Assembly (NCBI RefSeq): GCF_018613155.1
Contig: NZ_JAGGQU010000006.1
Span: 120,671 to 184,670 of the forward strand
Length of the DNA stretch: 64,000 nt
Source: Bacillus sp. ISL-55
Lineage (GTDB): Bacteria; Bacillota; Bacilli; Bacillales; Cytobacillaceae
Reading direction: 5' to 3'
Shown: in pieces, positions 54,144-62,348 of the stretch
Layout: each line of letters begins with the position of its first letter
Numbering within the stretch: position 1 is the first letter of the stretch
Program-made: the position numbers and the translations under genes
The notes under the pieces: model-generated
Databases searched by the model: none
Told to the model about the DNA's origin: nothing
What the model saw: the letters and a program-made list of their open reading frames with translations, nothing else

Positions 54144-54300
54144 TGCAGTCCCTCCAAATTAAATACTAGATATTATGACCTGTTACTAATTATAATTTTA
54201 ACATATTTTCTGAATTTTAACTAAATGGGAAGGCTCTTTTTAATTAAAAATAGGAATTTAGGAGGAAGGAGTTGTCCATTCGCTACAAATTCTCCATAAA

Positions 54301-54309
54301 TGGTATAAT
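54301..54309 (+). promoter_or_regulatory. Extended -10 promoter of the candidate selenoprotein gene
   Basis: TGG-TATAAT, a consensus -10 with TGN extension, 53 nt upstream of the GTG start at 54362. No clear -35 box. Confidence 0.6.
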
Positions 54310-54361
54310 GAGTTTTCAGCAAAACAATATATACTGAAGAAAATACATAAGGAGGTGCACC

Positions 54362-54883
54362 GTGAAGAAACTAGGTTTTTTAATGATGTTACTGATGATA
54401 GGAGCTTTCCTAAGCGGCTGTTCTGAAGATAAATCTGAATCAACTGGCCTTTCCCTGCCTGATGAAAACGGTGAGGAAGTATCCTTTGAAAATATGGAAG
54501 AGCCTGCGCTGGTATTCTTTTTTACAGGAGTTGGTTGAGACTTCTGTAAATCGCAGCTGGTCGAGCTGCAGAGCCGGAAAGATTCATTCAGCCAGTTTCC
54601 AGGAAACATATACGCAGTAAGCGCATCGTCTGTAAAGGAACATAAAGCGATGAAAGAAGAGTTGGGACTTGATTATCCAGTCATCTCTGATGAGAAACTG
54701 AAATTGATCAAGAAAACAAACATGTTGGACCCTGAGTCTCCAATAGCAGTTAGAGGCTTTGCTGTTCTTGATAAAGACGGCACAGTCCTTCATTCCCAGG
54801 AAATCGATACATTCGGCATAGAAGCGGAAGGAATTCTTCCATACGCTGCGGATATTGCAAATGGTGAGAAACCAACTGAATAA
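54362..54883 (+). CDS. Candidate selenocysteine-containing thioredoxin/peroxiredoxin-like lipoprotein (UxxC, in-frame TGA)
   Basis: Read through one TGA, this frame gives 173 residues. GTG follows AAGGAGG. A signal segment ends in lipobox FLSGC (Cys19), and a thioredoxin-fold redoxin domain follows (LSLPDENGEEVSFENM, PALVFFFTGVG). TGA is codon 59 (54536-54538) and is followed by D-F-C, so it occupies the first cysteine of the CxxC site: U59-D-F-C62. The domain continues with KSQLVELQSR, IYAVSASS, DYPVISDEKLKLI, a cis-Pro-like SPIAVRGFAVLD and its own terminator. Either a TlpA/AhpC-like selenoprotein or a gene killed by one point mutation; the SECIS-like hairpin favours the former. Confidence 0.7.
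54542..54579 (+). promoter_or_regulatory. Bacterial SECIS-like hairpin downstream of the in-frame TGA
   Basis: Upper stem GCAGCT (54553-54558) with AGCTGC (54564-54569) closes the loop GGTCG, whose first two bases are G. The loop begins 20 nt after the TGA, within the 16-37 nt range described for bacterial SECIS elements. A lower stem TTCTG (54542-54546) with CGGAA (54575-54579), one G-T pair, flanks an internal loop. The GGTC loop resembles that of E. coli fdhF. Confidence 0.6.
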
Positions 54884-54890
54884 ATGCGAA

Positions 54891-54923
54891 AGAACCACCT
54901 ATTGTGAAGGTGGTTCTTCTATT
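54891..54923 (+). terminator. Terminator of the candidate selenoprotein gene
   Basis: Perfect 10-bp stem AGAACCACCT/AGGTGGTTCT with loop ATTGTGA, followed by TCTATTTG. Confidence 0.88.
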
Positions 54924-54990
54924 TGTTCATTACGGGGTTACCTCTATCAAGAACAGATCGGAAACCTCCAACTTATGGAGCCTCGAAATA

Positions 54991-55353
54991 TTACTTAAAA
55001 TTCGAAAACTCAACAAGCTCGAGTTTGTTGCCGAACGGATCTTCAATCACATTATACCTTCCCGGCGGGCACGGTCTGGATTCGTCAAACAGAATTTTCA
55101 CACCCTTACCGCGAAGAATATCAACATCTTCATCGATATTCTCAGAGAGGATTCCCAATAAAACCTTCTGGCCAATGGATGTACTATCTTCATCTGATTT
55201 TTCCAATACAATTGGGATCTCGTTATGTACTAATGACACAATATTTTCGCCATATTGCCTTAACACCTCAAAATCCAGCACCTTACTATAGAATTCAAGT
55301 GTTTTTTCCATGTCCCCAACCTTAATCGTTATTACACAAACACTGTTTAACAA
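54991..55353 (-). CDS. VOC-superfamily (glyoxalase-like) protein
   Basis: About 120 residues with two beta-alpha-beta repeats (VCVITIKVGDMEKTLEFYSKV and VDILRGKGVKILFDE, then DPFGNKLELVEFSNFK). The start is probably the TTG at 55353, placed after GGAGTGATTG; the GTG at 55362 lies in the ribosome site. The substrate is unknown, and it is not an extradiol dioxygenase by size. Confidence 0.8.
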   Translation of the reverse strand: MLNSVCVITIKVGDMEKTLEFYSKVLDFEVLRQYGENIVSLVHNEIPIVLEKSDEDSTSIGQKVLLGILSENIDEDVDILRGKGVKILFDESRPCPPGRYNVIEDPFGNKLELVEFSNFK

Positions 55354-55444
55354 TACAATCACTCCTTTTTTCCTATCACAAGTCGCAATCTAACATTCTT
55401 AACTATTCGCTTTTGTAAATCAAAACCCTTTAATTAATCCCCTA

Positions 55445-55481
55445 AAAAATCCCAACTCTTTTTTCAGAGTTGGGATTTTAT
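55445..55481 (-). terminator. Terminator overlapping the tautomerase stop
   Basis: Perfect stem AAAATCCCAACTCT/AGAGTTGGGATTTT with a TTTTTC loop. The last codons and TGA stop of the tautomerase gene form one arm. Confidence 0.88.
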
Positions 55482-55661
55482 CTCGTCCTTCGTAACTCCG
55501 CCAACGCCCCAGTACTTATCAGGCACCGTCTGGACTATCACTCGTACTTGCTCAGGTTTCACTTCCAGCGTTCGGACCGCGGTTTCAGTTATTCCGGCAA
55601 TCAATTCTTTTATTTTCTCATCACTTCGACCTTCAAGAACTTGTACCTGAATAATCGGCAT
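55464..55661 (-). CDS. 4-oxalocrotonate (2-hydroxymuconate) tautomerase
   Basis: A 65-residue tautomerase with catalytic Pro2 (MPIIQVQVLEGRSDEKI), an Arg in the VRTLEVKPEQVRVI region and the PDKYWGVGG loop. It isomerises 2-hydroxymuconate to 2-oxo-3-hexenedioate in the meta-cleavage pathway. It is the last gene of the TRAP/pathway cluster, next to the TRAP large subunit gene. Confidence 0.88.
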   Translation of the reverse strand: MPIIQVQVLEGRSDEKIKELIAGITETAVRTLEVKPEQVRVIVQTVPDKYWGVGGVTKDEIKSQL

Positions 55662-55713
55662 AGCAACAACTCCCTTATCGACAAATTTCGGGTGGTGACA
55701 GGCACCGCCCGAA

Positions 55714-56994
55714 TTAGAATCCTAGCAATCGTGGTATGAACAAAGTTGTTTGTTCCCAGTAGGTGACGATGAAGAGCATGGCGATTCCGATTAAAAGCAT
55801 TGGTGTAACGGCTTTGATCAAGCGCTCGAATTTCACTTCGGCGATGGAGGACACGATGAACAGTCCTGTTCCAACTGGCGGTGTCAACAACCCGATTGTC
55901 AGGTTGATACAGATAATCACGCCGAAATGGATTGGATCGATATTGAACCCTGTAACCAAAGGCATCAACACTGGAACAAGGATAATCAGAGCCGCGATTC
56001 CATCTAGCAATGTCCCGATTAGTAACAAGAAAATGTTAACAAGCAGCAGGAATACAAACGGGTTATCCGAAATGGACAGCATCGAGTTCGCAATCAATTG
56101 CGGGATTTGTTCAAAAGCAATCAGCCAGCCGAACAAATTAGCCATTGCAATCAAAAAGGTTACTGTAGCCGTCCCAATTACTGTGTTCACCAAAATCTTC
56201 GACAAGCTCTTCCACTTCAATTCTTTGTAAAAAAACATGCCGACTATGAATGCAATCACACTAGCGACTGCAGCCGATTCTGTTGCTGTGAAAGCCCCGC
56301 TTAAAATCCCGACAGTAATGACAAATGGAACCAAAATAGCCGGCAGTACCTTCAGAAAAGAGTTAAAAATAGCGCTTAAGCTGGCTCTTTCACTGCGCGG
56401 GAAATTATGCTTATATCCCAAATAGGCGATTAAAGAGACAAAACCGACACCAAAAATCGTCCCTGGAATAATCCCGGCCATGAACAAACCGCCAATCGAC
56501 GTTCCAGACAAAGTTCCATAAATGATGAAAATCATGCTCGGTGGAATGATCGGCGCAACGATAGAGCTTGCGAGTGTCAAAGCCGATGAAAATTCCCGGC
56601 TATAACCCTCTTTTTCCATCTCAGGTACCATCACCTTGCTCATCATCGCAGCCTGGGCATTCGCCGATCCAAGAATCGAAGCAAGGAACATATTGGCGAT
56701 AACCGTTACATAAGCAAGCCCGCCGCGGACATGACCGACTAGCATTCTTGCAAATACTACAAGCCTGTTGGTGATCCCGCCACTATTCATCAACTCACCT
56801 GTCAGCATGAATAACGGAATCGCTAACAACCCGAAGTTCTCCATCCCTGAATACAGCCGCTGGGGAGTCGATTCGAGCAGCATGGTATTGCCAGTCACCA
56901 AGAAGTAAACGATTGTTGTCATTCCAAGCACAAGCGAGATAGGTATCCCCATTAACAGAAAGACTATGAATGCTAAAATAACCAGTGCCATCAT
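55714..56994 (-). CDS. dctM: TRAP transporter large permease (DctM type)
   Basis: A 426-residue membrane protein with about 12 helices and DctM motifs (PLFMLTGELMNSGGIT, GSANAQAAMMSKVMVPEM, IIPPSMIFIIYG, LTPPVGTGLFI). It forms the main channel of a sodium-driven importer for organic acids. It is directly downstream of, and abuts, the small-subunit gene. Confidence 0.92.
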   Translation of the reverse strand: MMALVILAFIVFLLMGIPISLVLGMTTIVYFLVTGNTMLLESTPQRLYSGMENFGLLAIPLFMLTGELMNSGGITNRLVVFARMLVGHVRGGLAYVTVIANMFLASILGSANAQAAMMSKVMVPEMEKEGYSREFSSALTLASSIVAPIIPPSMIFIIYGTLSGTSIGGLFMAGIIPGTIFGVGFVSLIAYLGYKHNFPRSERASLSAIFNSFLKVLPAILVPFVITVGILSGAFTATESAAVASVIAFIVGMFFYKELKWKSLSKILVNTVIGTATVTFLIAMANLFGWLIAFEQIPQLIANSMLSISDNPFVFLLLVNIFLLLIGTLLDGIAALIILVPVLMPLVTGFNIDPIHFGVIICINLTIGLLTPPVGTGLFIVSSIAEVKFERLIKAVTPMLLIGIAMLFIVTYWEQTTLFIPRLLGF

Positions 56995-57521
56995 TATTCT
57001 TCACTCTCCTTTGCAGCAGCATGGAGATTTGTTGGAATTTCACGATCAATATGCTGATTTTGCATGATATCAAACAAATTACTGATTAAATGAATCGTCG
57101 CGAACAGCAACCCAATCGGCAGGATTGCATAAGGAATCCACATTGGAAGCAAAATCGCACTCGACCTTTGGATTGCTACAGATGATGATGTAATCCAGGT
57201 AAAACAATAGAATAATAGAATCGCCATGAATAAGAGCATAAAAATATGAGCAAGTACAGCCACCCATTTATTAATTTTCTCTGGCAGATAATCTGTAATC
57301 AGCGTTACAGATGCCTGAGTCTTATATTTCAAGCCGAGACTGCCACCGATGAACGTTATGTAAATCAACAAGAAAATCGATACCTCTCCAGCCCAGAATA
57401 AAGGGTTATTGAATACATATCGAAAAACAACGGCAGCCGCTACAATCACAGCCATTGCAAACATGAGGATAATAGCCAGTTTCTTTTCGAAACTGGCTAC
57501 CATATTGCTAACGTATTTCAC
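56994..57521 (-). CDS. dctQ: TRAP transporter small permease (DctQ type)
   Basis: A 175-residue protein with four membrane helices, including FWAGEVSIFLLIYITFIGG and LPMWIPYAILPIGLLFATIHL, the standard DctQ pattern. Its stop overlaps the DctM start by one nt. The amino end KYVSNMVASFEKKLAIIL is cytoplasmic. Confidence 0.88.
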   Translation of the reverse strand: MKYVSNMVASFEKKLAIILMFAMAVIVAAAVVFRYVFNNPLFWAGEVSIFLLIYITFIGGSLGLKYKTQASVTLITDYLPEKINKWVAVLAHIFMLLFMAILLFYCFTWITSSSVAIQRSSAILLPMWIPYAILPIGLLFATIHLISNLFDIMQNQHIDREIPTNLHAAAKESEE

Positions 57522-57539
57522 GCATTTCCCTCCAATAGG

Positions 57540-58553
57540 TTATTTGCGGAATGTGTCGATGAATTCCTGGATCAGCGGATCTGTTGGTCCATACTTTTCA
57601 TCGAACTGCTTGATATATGGTTCAAACAACTTCTGGTCGATTTCATAGATCTTCATCCCAGTATCGCTTAGCGTCTTTTTGAATTCTTCTTCCTGGGATG
57701 CACGTGTGTTAGCTGAATAATCAGCTGCAGCCTTGATGGCGTCATCAATGATTTTCTTATCAGCATCAGATAACTTCTCGTACTTATCTTTGTTCATGAT
57801 CGCTACTGATGGCCATACCATATGATTCGTTACCGCACCATACTTGGCAACTTCATGATACTTGTTCGTAATCGTTGCATCCAGGTCCATATCCATTCCA
57901 TCGATTACCCCAGTTTGAACAGCGGCGTATACTTCCGGCAATGGCAATGATTCAGGAGAAGCTCCCAGTGATTTATAAAAGTCCTGAAGCGGCGGGCTTG
58001 GCGTAACACGGAATGCTAATCCCTTCATATCTTCAGGCTTCTTTACTTCCTTATCCTTGAACAACATGACACGGTTCCCGGCGAACAGGTAATCAAGTCC
58101 TTTAAGCCCCTGGTCGTCAAGGGTAGCCAAAATCTTTTTCGCAATTTCAGTATCGCGTGCTGCGTTCGTCTCTTTTAAATCTTCAAAAGCATATGGAGCA
58201 AACCAGGCAGTAAACGCAGGAGCACGTGAACTCATATAGGCAGCCGTAATCAATCCGAAATCTACTGAACCAGAAGAGATTTGCTGAACCATATCAGCTT
58301 CACTTCCAAGCTGGCTTGCAGGGTAGATTTCCACTGTCATTCGGCCATCCGAGTTCTTTTCCAGTTCTTCCTTGAATTTTTCAGCGGCTTTATGCCACAT
58401 ATGGTCCGTTGGGGTTATGTGCGCAAGCTTGAATGAGTATTTCTCACCAGATCCTGCCGCAGGCTTTGCATCGGTATCATTCCCACAAGCAGCAGCAGTC
58501 AACACGAGCATAAAAATTAATAGTGTCAGACTAAATTTTCTTAAACCAATCAT
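57540..58553 (-). CDS. dctP: TRAP transporter solute-binding lipoprotein (DctP type)
   Basis: About 337 residues. Lipobox LTAAAC is followed by the DctP fold (FKLAHITPTDHMWHKAAEKFK, MTVEIYPASQLGSEADMVQQI, the conserved FRVTPSPPLQDFYKSLGA arginine region). The Arg usually binds a substrate carboxylate, so the ligand is likely an aromatic or pathway organic acid. The ATG at 58553 fits the GGGGTG ribosome site; a GTG nine nt upstream overlaps it. The cre site lies just upstream. Confidence 0.9.
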   Translation of the reverse strand: MIGLRKFSLTLLIFMLVLTAAACGNDTDAKPAAGSGEKYSFKLAHITPTDHMWHKAAEKFKEELEKNSDGRMTVEIYPASQLGSEADMVQQISSGSVDFGLITAAYMSSRAPAFTAWFAPYAFEDLKETNAARDTEIAKKILATLDDQGLKGLDYLFAGNRVMLFKDKEVKKPEDMKGLAFRVTPSPPLQDFYKSLGASPESLPLPEVYAAVQTGVIDGMDMDLDATITNKYHEVAKYGAVTNHMVWPSVAIMNKDKYEKLSDADKKIIDDAIKAAADYSANTRASQEEEFKKTLSDTGMKIYEIDQKLFEPYIKQFDEKYGPTDPLIQEFIDTFRK

Positions 58554-58575
58554 TTGTCGCACCCCATTTTTTTTT

Positions 58576-58589
58576 TGTAAACGCTCTCA
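58576..58589 (-). promoter_or_regulatory. CcpA-binding (cre) site in the TRAP operon leader
   Basis: TGTAAACGCTCTCA matches the cre consensus TGWAANCGNTNWCA at every specified position. It lies downstream of the predicted start of transcription and before the dctP ribosome site, a position for catabolite repression by roadblock. Confidence 0.8.
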
Positions 58590-58616
58590 TAAAAGCTTCC
58601 CAAGCTGTCTCTAACT

Positions 58617-58630
58617 GTGATTATAATCAC
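58617..58630 (-). promoter_or_regulatory. Perfect 14-bp palindrome covering the -10 box of the TRAP operon
   Basis: GTGATTATAATCAC is its own reverse complement and contains TATAAT as the -10 element for dctP. It is a likely repressor operator. A looser CACTTT/AAAGTG inverted repeat lies next to it on the upstream side. Confidence 0.6.
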
Positions 58631-58711
58631 TTTTTCATAGTGAAAGTGTAAAGTGCTTAACATAGAACGTAAATTTTATCTTTATATTTTGAATATTCCA
58701 AAAGTCCAAAA

Positions 58712-58740
58712 GAAGGCACTTAGTCATAAAAACTAAGTGC
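58712..58740 (-). terminator. Terminator overlapping the decarboxylase stop
   Basis: Stem GCACTTAGT/ACTAAGTGC with loop TTTTATG on the reverse strand, followed by CTTCTTTT. The TAG stop codon lies in the first arm. Confidence 0.75.
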
Positions 58741-59530
58741 TTGATTTGCATGTGAAAGAAACGCTGCCCAATTCGGCGAATTGCACAAGTACATTGTCAT
58801 TTGGTTCAAAGGCAATCGCCTCAGATACCGCTCCGCTCAGGATGACGTCTCCCTTTTTGATCCCTTTCCCAACCTCACCAAGTTTATTGACTGCCCATGC
58901 GACTGATGTTGCCGGATGTCCCAGGACTGCAGCACTTGAGCCAGTTTGGACAACCTGGCCGTTTTTCGACATCACCATACCCAGCTGCCCTAAATCAAGA
59001 TCCCGAGGTGACATCCACTTGCTTCCGATCAGGAATTTTGAAGATGAACAGTTATCCGCAATGACATCAGCCAGAGTGAACTTGAAATTCAAATAGCGGC
59101 TGTCAATGATCTCGATTGCCGGTGCCACGAATTTTGTTACTTCCAAAACATCTTCCGCGGTTATGTTGGTTCCTTCCAAATCTTTATCGATGAAAAACGC
59201 AATTTCCGGCTCTGCTTTTGGGTGAATGAATTCTGTAAAATCAAGGTGTTCCCACTCCAGCGCCAGCATATCATCAGTCAGGTACCCATAAATCGCTTCA
59301 TGGACTCCCATCATCTGCTGCTTCGCTTTACTCGTCAATCCAAGCTTCAGGCCAATTTTACGAGACCCATCCTGCTCGCGTCTCTGAATCAATTTTTCCT
59401 GGATCGAATACGCTTCGGAAAAGCTAAGCTCTGGATAACGGTCGGTCACCTTCACGACTTCGCGGCGTTCTTTTTCAGCAGAATATAAGTATTCCACGAT
59501 TTCGAGGTCGACACCCTTCGTAATCGTCAT
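58733..59530 (-). CDS. 4-oxalocrotonate decarboxylase (DmpH-like)
   Basis: A 265-residue member of the hydratase/decarboxylase family. KLGLTSKAKQQMMGVHEAIYG and FIHPKAEPEIAFF match the DmpH decarboxylase branch more than the hydratase at 61475, its paralogue. It converts 2-oxo-3-hexenedioate to 2-oxopent-4-enoate. It lies 3 nt downstream of the aldolase gene in the pathway order. Confidence 0.83.
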   Translation of the reverse strand: MTITKGVDLEIVEYLYSAEKERREVVKVTDRYPELSFSEAYSIQEKLIQRREQDGSRKIGLKLGLTSKAKQQMMGVHEAIYGYLTDDMLALEWEHLDFTEFIHPKAEPEIAFFIDKDLEGTNITAEDVLEVTKFVAPAIEIIDSRYLNFKFTLADVIADNCSSSKFLIGSKWMSPRDLDLGQLGMVMSKNGQVVQTGSSAAVLGHPATSVAWAVNKLGEVGKGIKKGDVILSGAVSEAIAFEPNDNVLVQFAELGSVSFTCKSST

Positions 59531-59533
59531 ATT

Positions 59534-60571
59534 TTACACCTCCAGTTTCCGGGCTTTGGCCAGTTCAGCAGCGACATCAAGGATCATATCCTCCTGGCCG
59601 CCGACTACCTTCCTCTTGCCCAACTCTATTAAAATATCTCTTGAATCGATTCCAAATCTCTGACCGGCTCTCTCAGCATGCAGCAAGAAACTCGAATAAA
59701 CACCAGCATAGCCTAACACGAGACTACCTCTATTAATCTCCTGAGCTCTCGGAAGCATCGGCCCAACCGTATTCTCAGCGAGATCCATCATCTTATAAAT
59801 ATCGATTCCAAGATTGACTCCCATTCGGTCCAATACGGATAAAAGAACCTCTGTTTGCGCATTACCAGCGCCAGCGCCAAGACAGCGGATGCTTCCATCA
59901 ATCCTTGTTGCTCCTTCTTCAATTGCCGTCAGCGTATTTGCGACTGCTAATGAAAGATTGTTATGGGCGTGGAATCCTACTTCAATAGACAATGAATCTC
60001 TCAAAGCTGCAATCTTTTCTTTTACTTCATGCGGTAAAAGAGCACCGGCCGAATCGGTTACATAGACAGCCTGTGCCCCATAACTCTCCATCAGCTTCGC
60101 CTGCTCTACCAATTTTTCAGTAGGTGCCATATGGGCCATCATCAGAAAGCCAAGCGTTTCCATTCCTAACTCACGCGCCATGCTGATATGCTGCGCTGAA
60201 ACATCAGCTTCGGTTACATGAGTGGCAACGCGGACAAGACTAGCGCCGATTTGGTTGGCTTGCTTCAGTTCATGGACCGTCCCAATTCCTGGTAAAAGCA
60301 GCACCGCTACCTTTGAGTTTTTACATTCGTCAACCGCTGCTTCAATCAATTTCATTTCATCGACGAGCGACTTTCCATACTGCAACGTCGACCCGCCCAA
60401 TCCGTCTCCGTGGCTCACTTCGATATAGTGCATTCCCGCTTCATCAAGTTCACGCGCCACTCGGCGGACTTGAGCTTCTGTGTATTGATGCTGCATGACA
60501 TGGCTGCCGTCACGCAGGCAAACCTCTGTAATTTTGATAGGCTTATCACTTTTGCGCTTCAAAAATTCCAC
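59534..60571 (-). CDS. 4-hydroxy-2-oxovalerate aldolase (DmpG/MhpE-like)
   Basis: A 345-residue class II aldolase of the HMGL/DRE-TIM family. Motifs are ITEVCLRDGSHVMQHQYT (metal and catalytic residues), HYIEVSHGDGLGG, YVTDSAGAL and FHAHNNLSLAVANTL (His metal ligands). The carboxyl communication domain channels acetaldehyde to the dehydrogenase encoded 12 nt upstream. It splits 4-hydroxy-2-oxovalerate into pyruvate and acetaldehyde. The start is GTG. Confidence 0.93.
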   Translation of the reverse strand: MEFLKRKSDKPIKITEVCLRDGSHVMQHQYTEAQVRRVARELDEAGMHYIEVSHGDGLGGSTLQYGKSLVDEMKLIEAAVDECKNSKVAVLLLPGIGTVHELKQANQIGASLVRVATHVTEADVSAQHISMARELGMETLGFLMMAHMAPTEKLVEQAKLMESYGAQAVYVTDSAGALLPHEVKEKIAALRDSLSIEVGFHAHNNLSLAVANTLTAIEEGATRIDGSIRCLGAGAGNAQTEVLLSVLDRMGVNLGIDIYKMMDLAENTVGPMLPRAQEINRGSLVLGYAGVYSSFLLHAERAGQRFGIDSRDILIELGKRKVVGGQEDMILDVAAELAKARKLEV

Positions 60572-60583
60572 CCAGCCTTTCGC

Positions 60584-61462
60584 TTAGACACTCTGTTTTT
60601 CAAGCATATGGATCGCGAAGTCCTCTGCAACCCGCGTTGCTGCCGCTGTCATGATATCAAGGTTCCCAGCGTAAATCGGGAAGTAGTCCCCCGCACCCTC
60701 GACTTCAACAAAAACAGTCACTCTGTTTCCATCAAACAACGGCTCCTGCTTCAGCCTGTATCCTGGTACATATTCATTCACCGTTTTCACCATCTGCTCA
60801 ATCGATTTTGTGATCACAGCTTCATCCATGTTTTTCACTTCGCAATAAATCGTATCCCGCATTAAAATCGGAGGCTCTGCCGGATTCAGAATAATTAGCG
60901 CCTTCCCTTTGTCGGCTCCACCTACTTCCTCAATTCCCCTACGAGTCGTGATCGTGAATTCATCGATGTTGGCACGAGTTCCCGGACCGGCACTCTTCGA
61001 AGAAATCGTTGCGACGATTTCTGCGTAACTGACATCAGCAACTGAATTGATTGCATGGACGATTGGAATCGTCGCCTGCCCTCCGCATGTAATCATGTTC
61101 ACATTTTTTTCATTCAAATAGGCATCTGTTTTAACAGCCGGGGAGACAAATGGTCCCCTTGCCGCCGGAGTCAAGTCGATGGCCAGCTTTCCTAATTCTG
61201 CGAGAACTTTCGCATGCCTGACATGTGTTTTTGCCGAGGTTGCATCGAACACAATGTCGGCCATTCCAGGATTGTCTTTCAGTGCCTGAATTCCATTATC
61301 GAACGCCAGGTATCCTTTTTCTTTGGCCCGCTTTAGCCCGTGGGATTCAGGATCGATTCCGATCATTGCTGTCAGTTCAATGACTTCACTTCGTTCCAGC
61401 TTATACATAAGGTCGGTCCCAATATTGCCCGAACCGATGATTGCCGCCTTGATTTTCGCCAT
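60584..61462 (-). CDS. Acylating acetaldehyde dehydrogenase (DmpF/MhpF-like)
   Basis: About 292 residues. NAD motif [17 protein letters not shown] is followed by [15 protein letters not shown], the catalytic cysteine in [11 protein letters not shown] and the carboxyl part [16 protein letters not shown]. It converts acetaldehyde and CoA to acetyl-CoA and partners the aldolase. The ATG at 61462 follows AGGAGGTG; an upstream GTG at 61471 lies in that site. Overall gene order is as in the dmp/mhp clusters. Confidence 0.92.
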   Translation of the reverse strand: MAKIKAAIIGSGNIGTDLMYKLERSEVIELTAMIGIDPESHGLKRAKEKGYLAFDNGIQALKDNPGMADIVFDATSAKTHVRHAKVLAELGKLAIDLTPAARGPFVSPAVKTDAYLNEKNVNMITCGGQATIPIVHAINSVADVSYAEIVATISSKSAGPGTRANIDEFTITTRRGIEEVGGADKGKALIILNPAEPPILMRDTIYCEVKNMDEAVITKSIEQMVKTVNEYVPGYRLKQEPLFDGNRVTVFVEVEGAGDYFPIYAGNLDIMTAAATRVAEDFAIHMLEKQSV

Positions 61463-61474
61463 CTTGCACACCTC

Positions 61475-62254
61475 CTACTCAAAAGTCACTGACACGGAGC
61501 CGACCGGTCCAAACTGAGCAGAAACTCTATCGCCTTCCTGCACAGGAATTGCTGCCGAAAGCGCTCCTGGTAAAATCAGCTCGCCTGCCTTTAACGTAAT
61601 CCCGAACTCATGAAGCTTGTTCGCAAGCCAGGCAATGGCATGAGCCGGATGGCCAAGAGCTGCTGCACCAGATCCAGTCGCCACCATTTCATTATTTTTG
61701 AAAAAAGTCATTCCAACACTCCGCAAGTCGATACCATTTATGTCTGTCATTTGATCTCCTACTACAACCATAGCGGAAGACCCATTATCAGCCACGGTAT
61801 CAACAAGTCCAATCTTCCAATCGGCAATCCGGCTGTCGATGATCTCCAAAGTTGGCACTACATACTTCGTTGCCATCAGCACATCAAGGAAAGTGACATT
61901 CGGCCCCTTTAGGTCTTCTCCCAGCACGAAACCAATTTCCGCTTCGATTTTCGGGCTGAGAAAGCTGGACATCTTCACTGTGCCGCCATTTGACACTTTC
62001 ATATCGTCAAGCAAATGGCCATAATCCGGCTCATCCACCCCAAGCATCTTTTGCATCGCCACACTCGTGAGGCCAACCTTTTTACCGATAACAGTACGCC
62101 CTTGTTCCAGCTTTCTTTTTAAAACTTCCAGCTGGACATTGTAGGCATCCGTTACATGAAGATTTTCGTACTGTGCAGTCAGCGGCGGTATGGGATTTTT
62201 AGTTTTTTCCGCTTCGAGGAGCGTTCCAGCTATCCTCTCTATTATTGCGTTCAT
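61475..62254 (-). CDS. 2-oxopent-4-enoate hydratase (DmpE/MhpD-like)
   Basis: A 259-residue hydratase with VIGKKVGLTSVAMQKMLGV, a metal site in SPKIEAEIGFVL and DNGSSAMVVVG. It adds water to 2-oxopent-4-enoate to give 4-hydroxy-2-oxovalerate, the substrate of the aldolase. The ribosome site AAAAGGAGG precedes its ATG. It is the first gene of the DmpEFGH-type operon; a 467-nt repeat-rich gap separates it from the upstream dehydrogenase gene. Confidence 0.88.
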   Translation of the reverse strand: MNAIIERIAGTLLEAEKTKNPIPPLTAQYENLHVTDAYNVQLEVLKRKLEQGRTVIGKKVGLTSVAMQKMLGVDEPDYGHLLDDMKVSNGGTVKMSSFLSPKIEAEIGFVLGEDLKGPNVTFLDVLMATKYVVPTLEIIDSRIADWKIGLVDTVADNGSSAMVVVGDQMTDINGIDLRSVGMTFFKNNEMVATGSGAAALGHPAHAIAWLANKLHEFGITLKAGELILPGALSAAIPVQEGDRVSAQFGPVGSVSVTFE

Positions 62255-62348
62255 GAAATCAACCTCCTTTTCTTTTATAAATTGTTACTAAATTCGTGAT
62301 AATACCAATTGTTTTGGATTAAATACGAGCTACGCTGATTTTAATACC

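Noticed and set aside
60410-60865. A 151-codon forward frame across the aldolase/acetaldehyde dehydrogenase junction
   Set aside because: It is antisense to two conserved pathway genes and has no support of its own.
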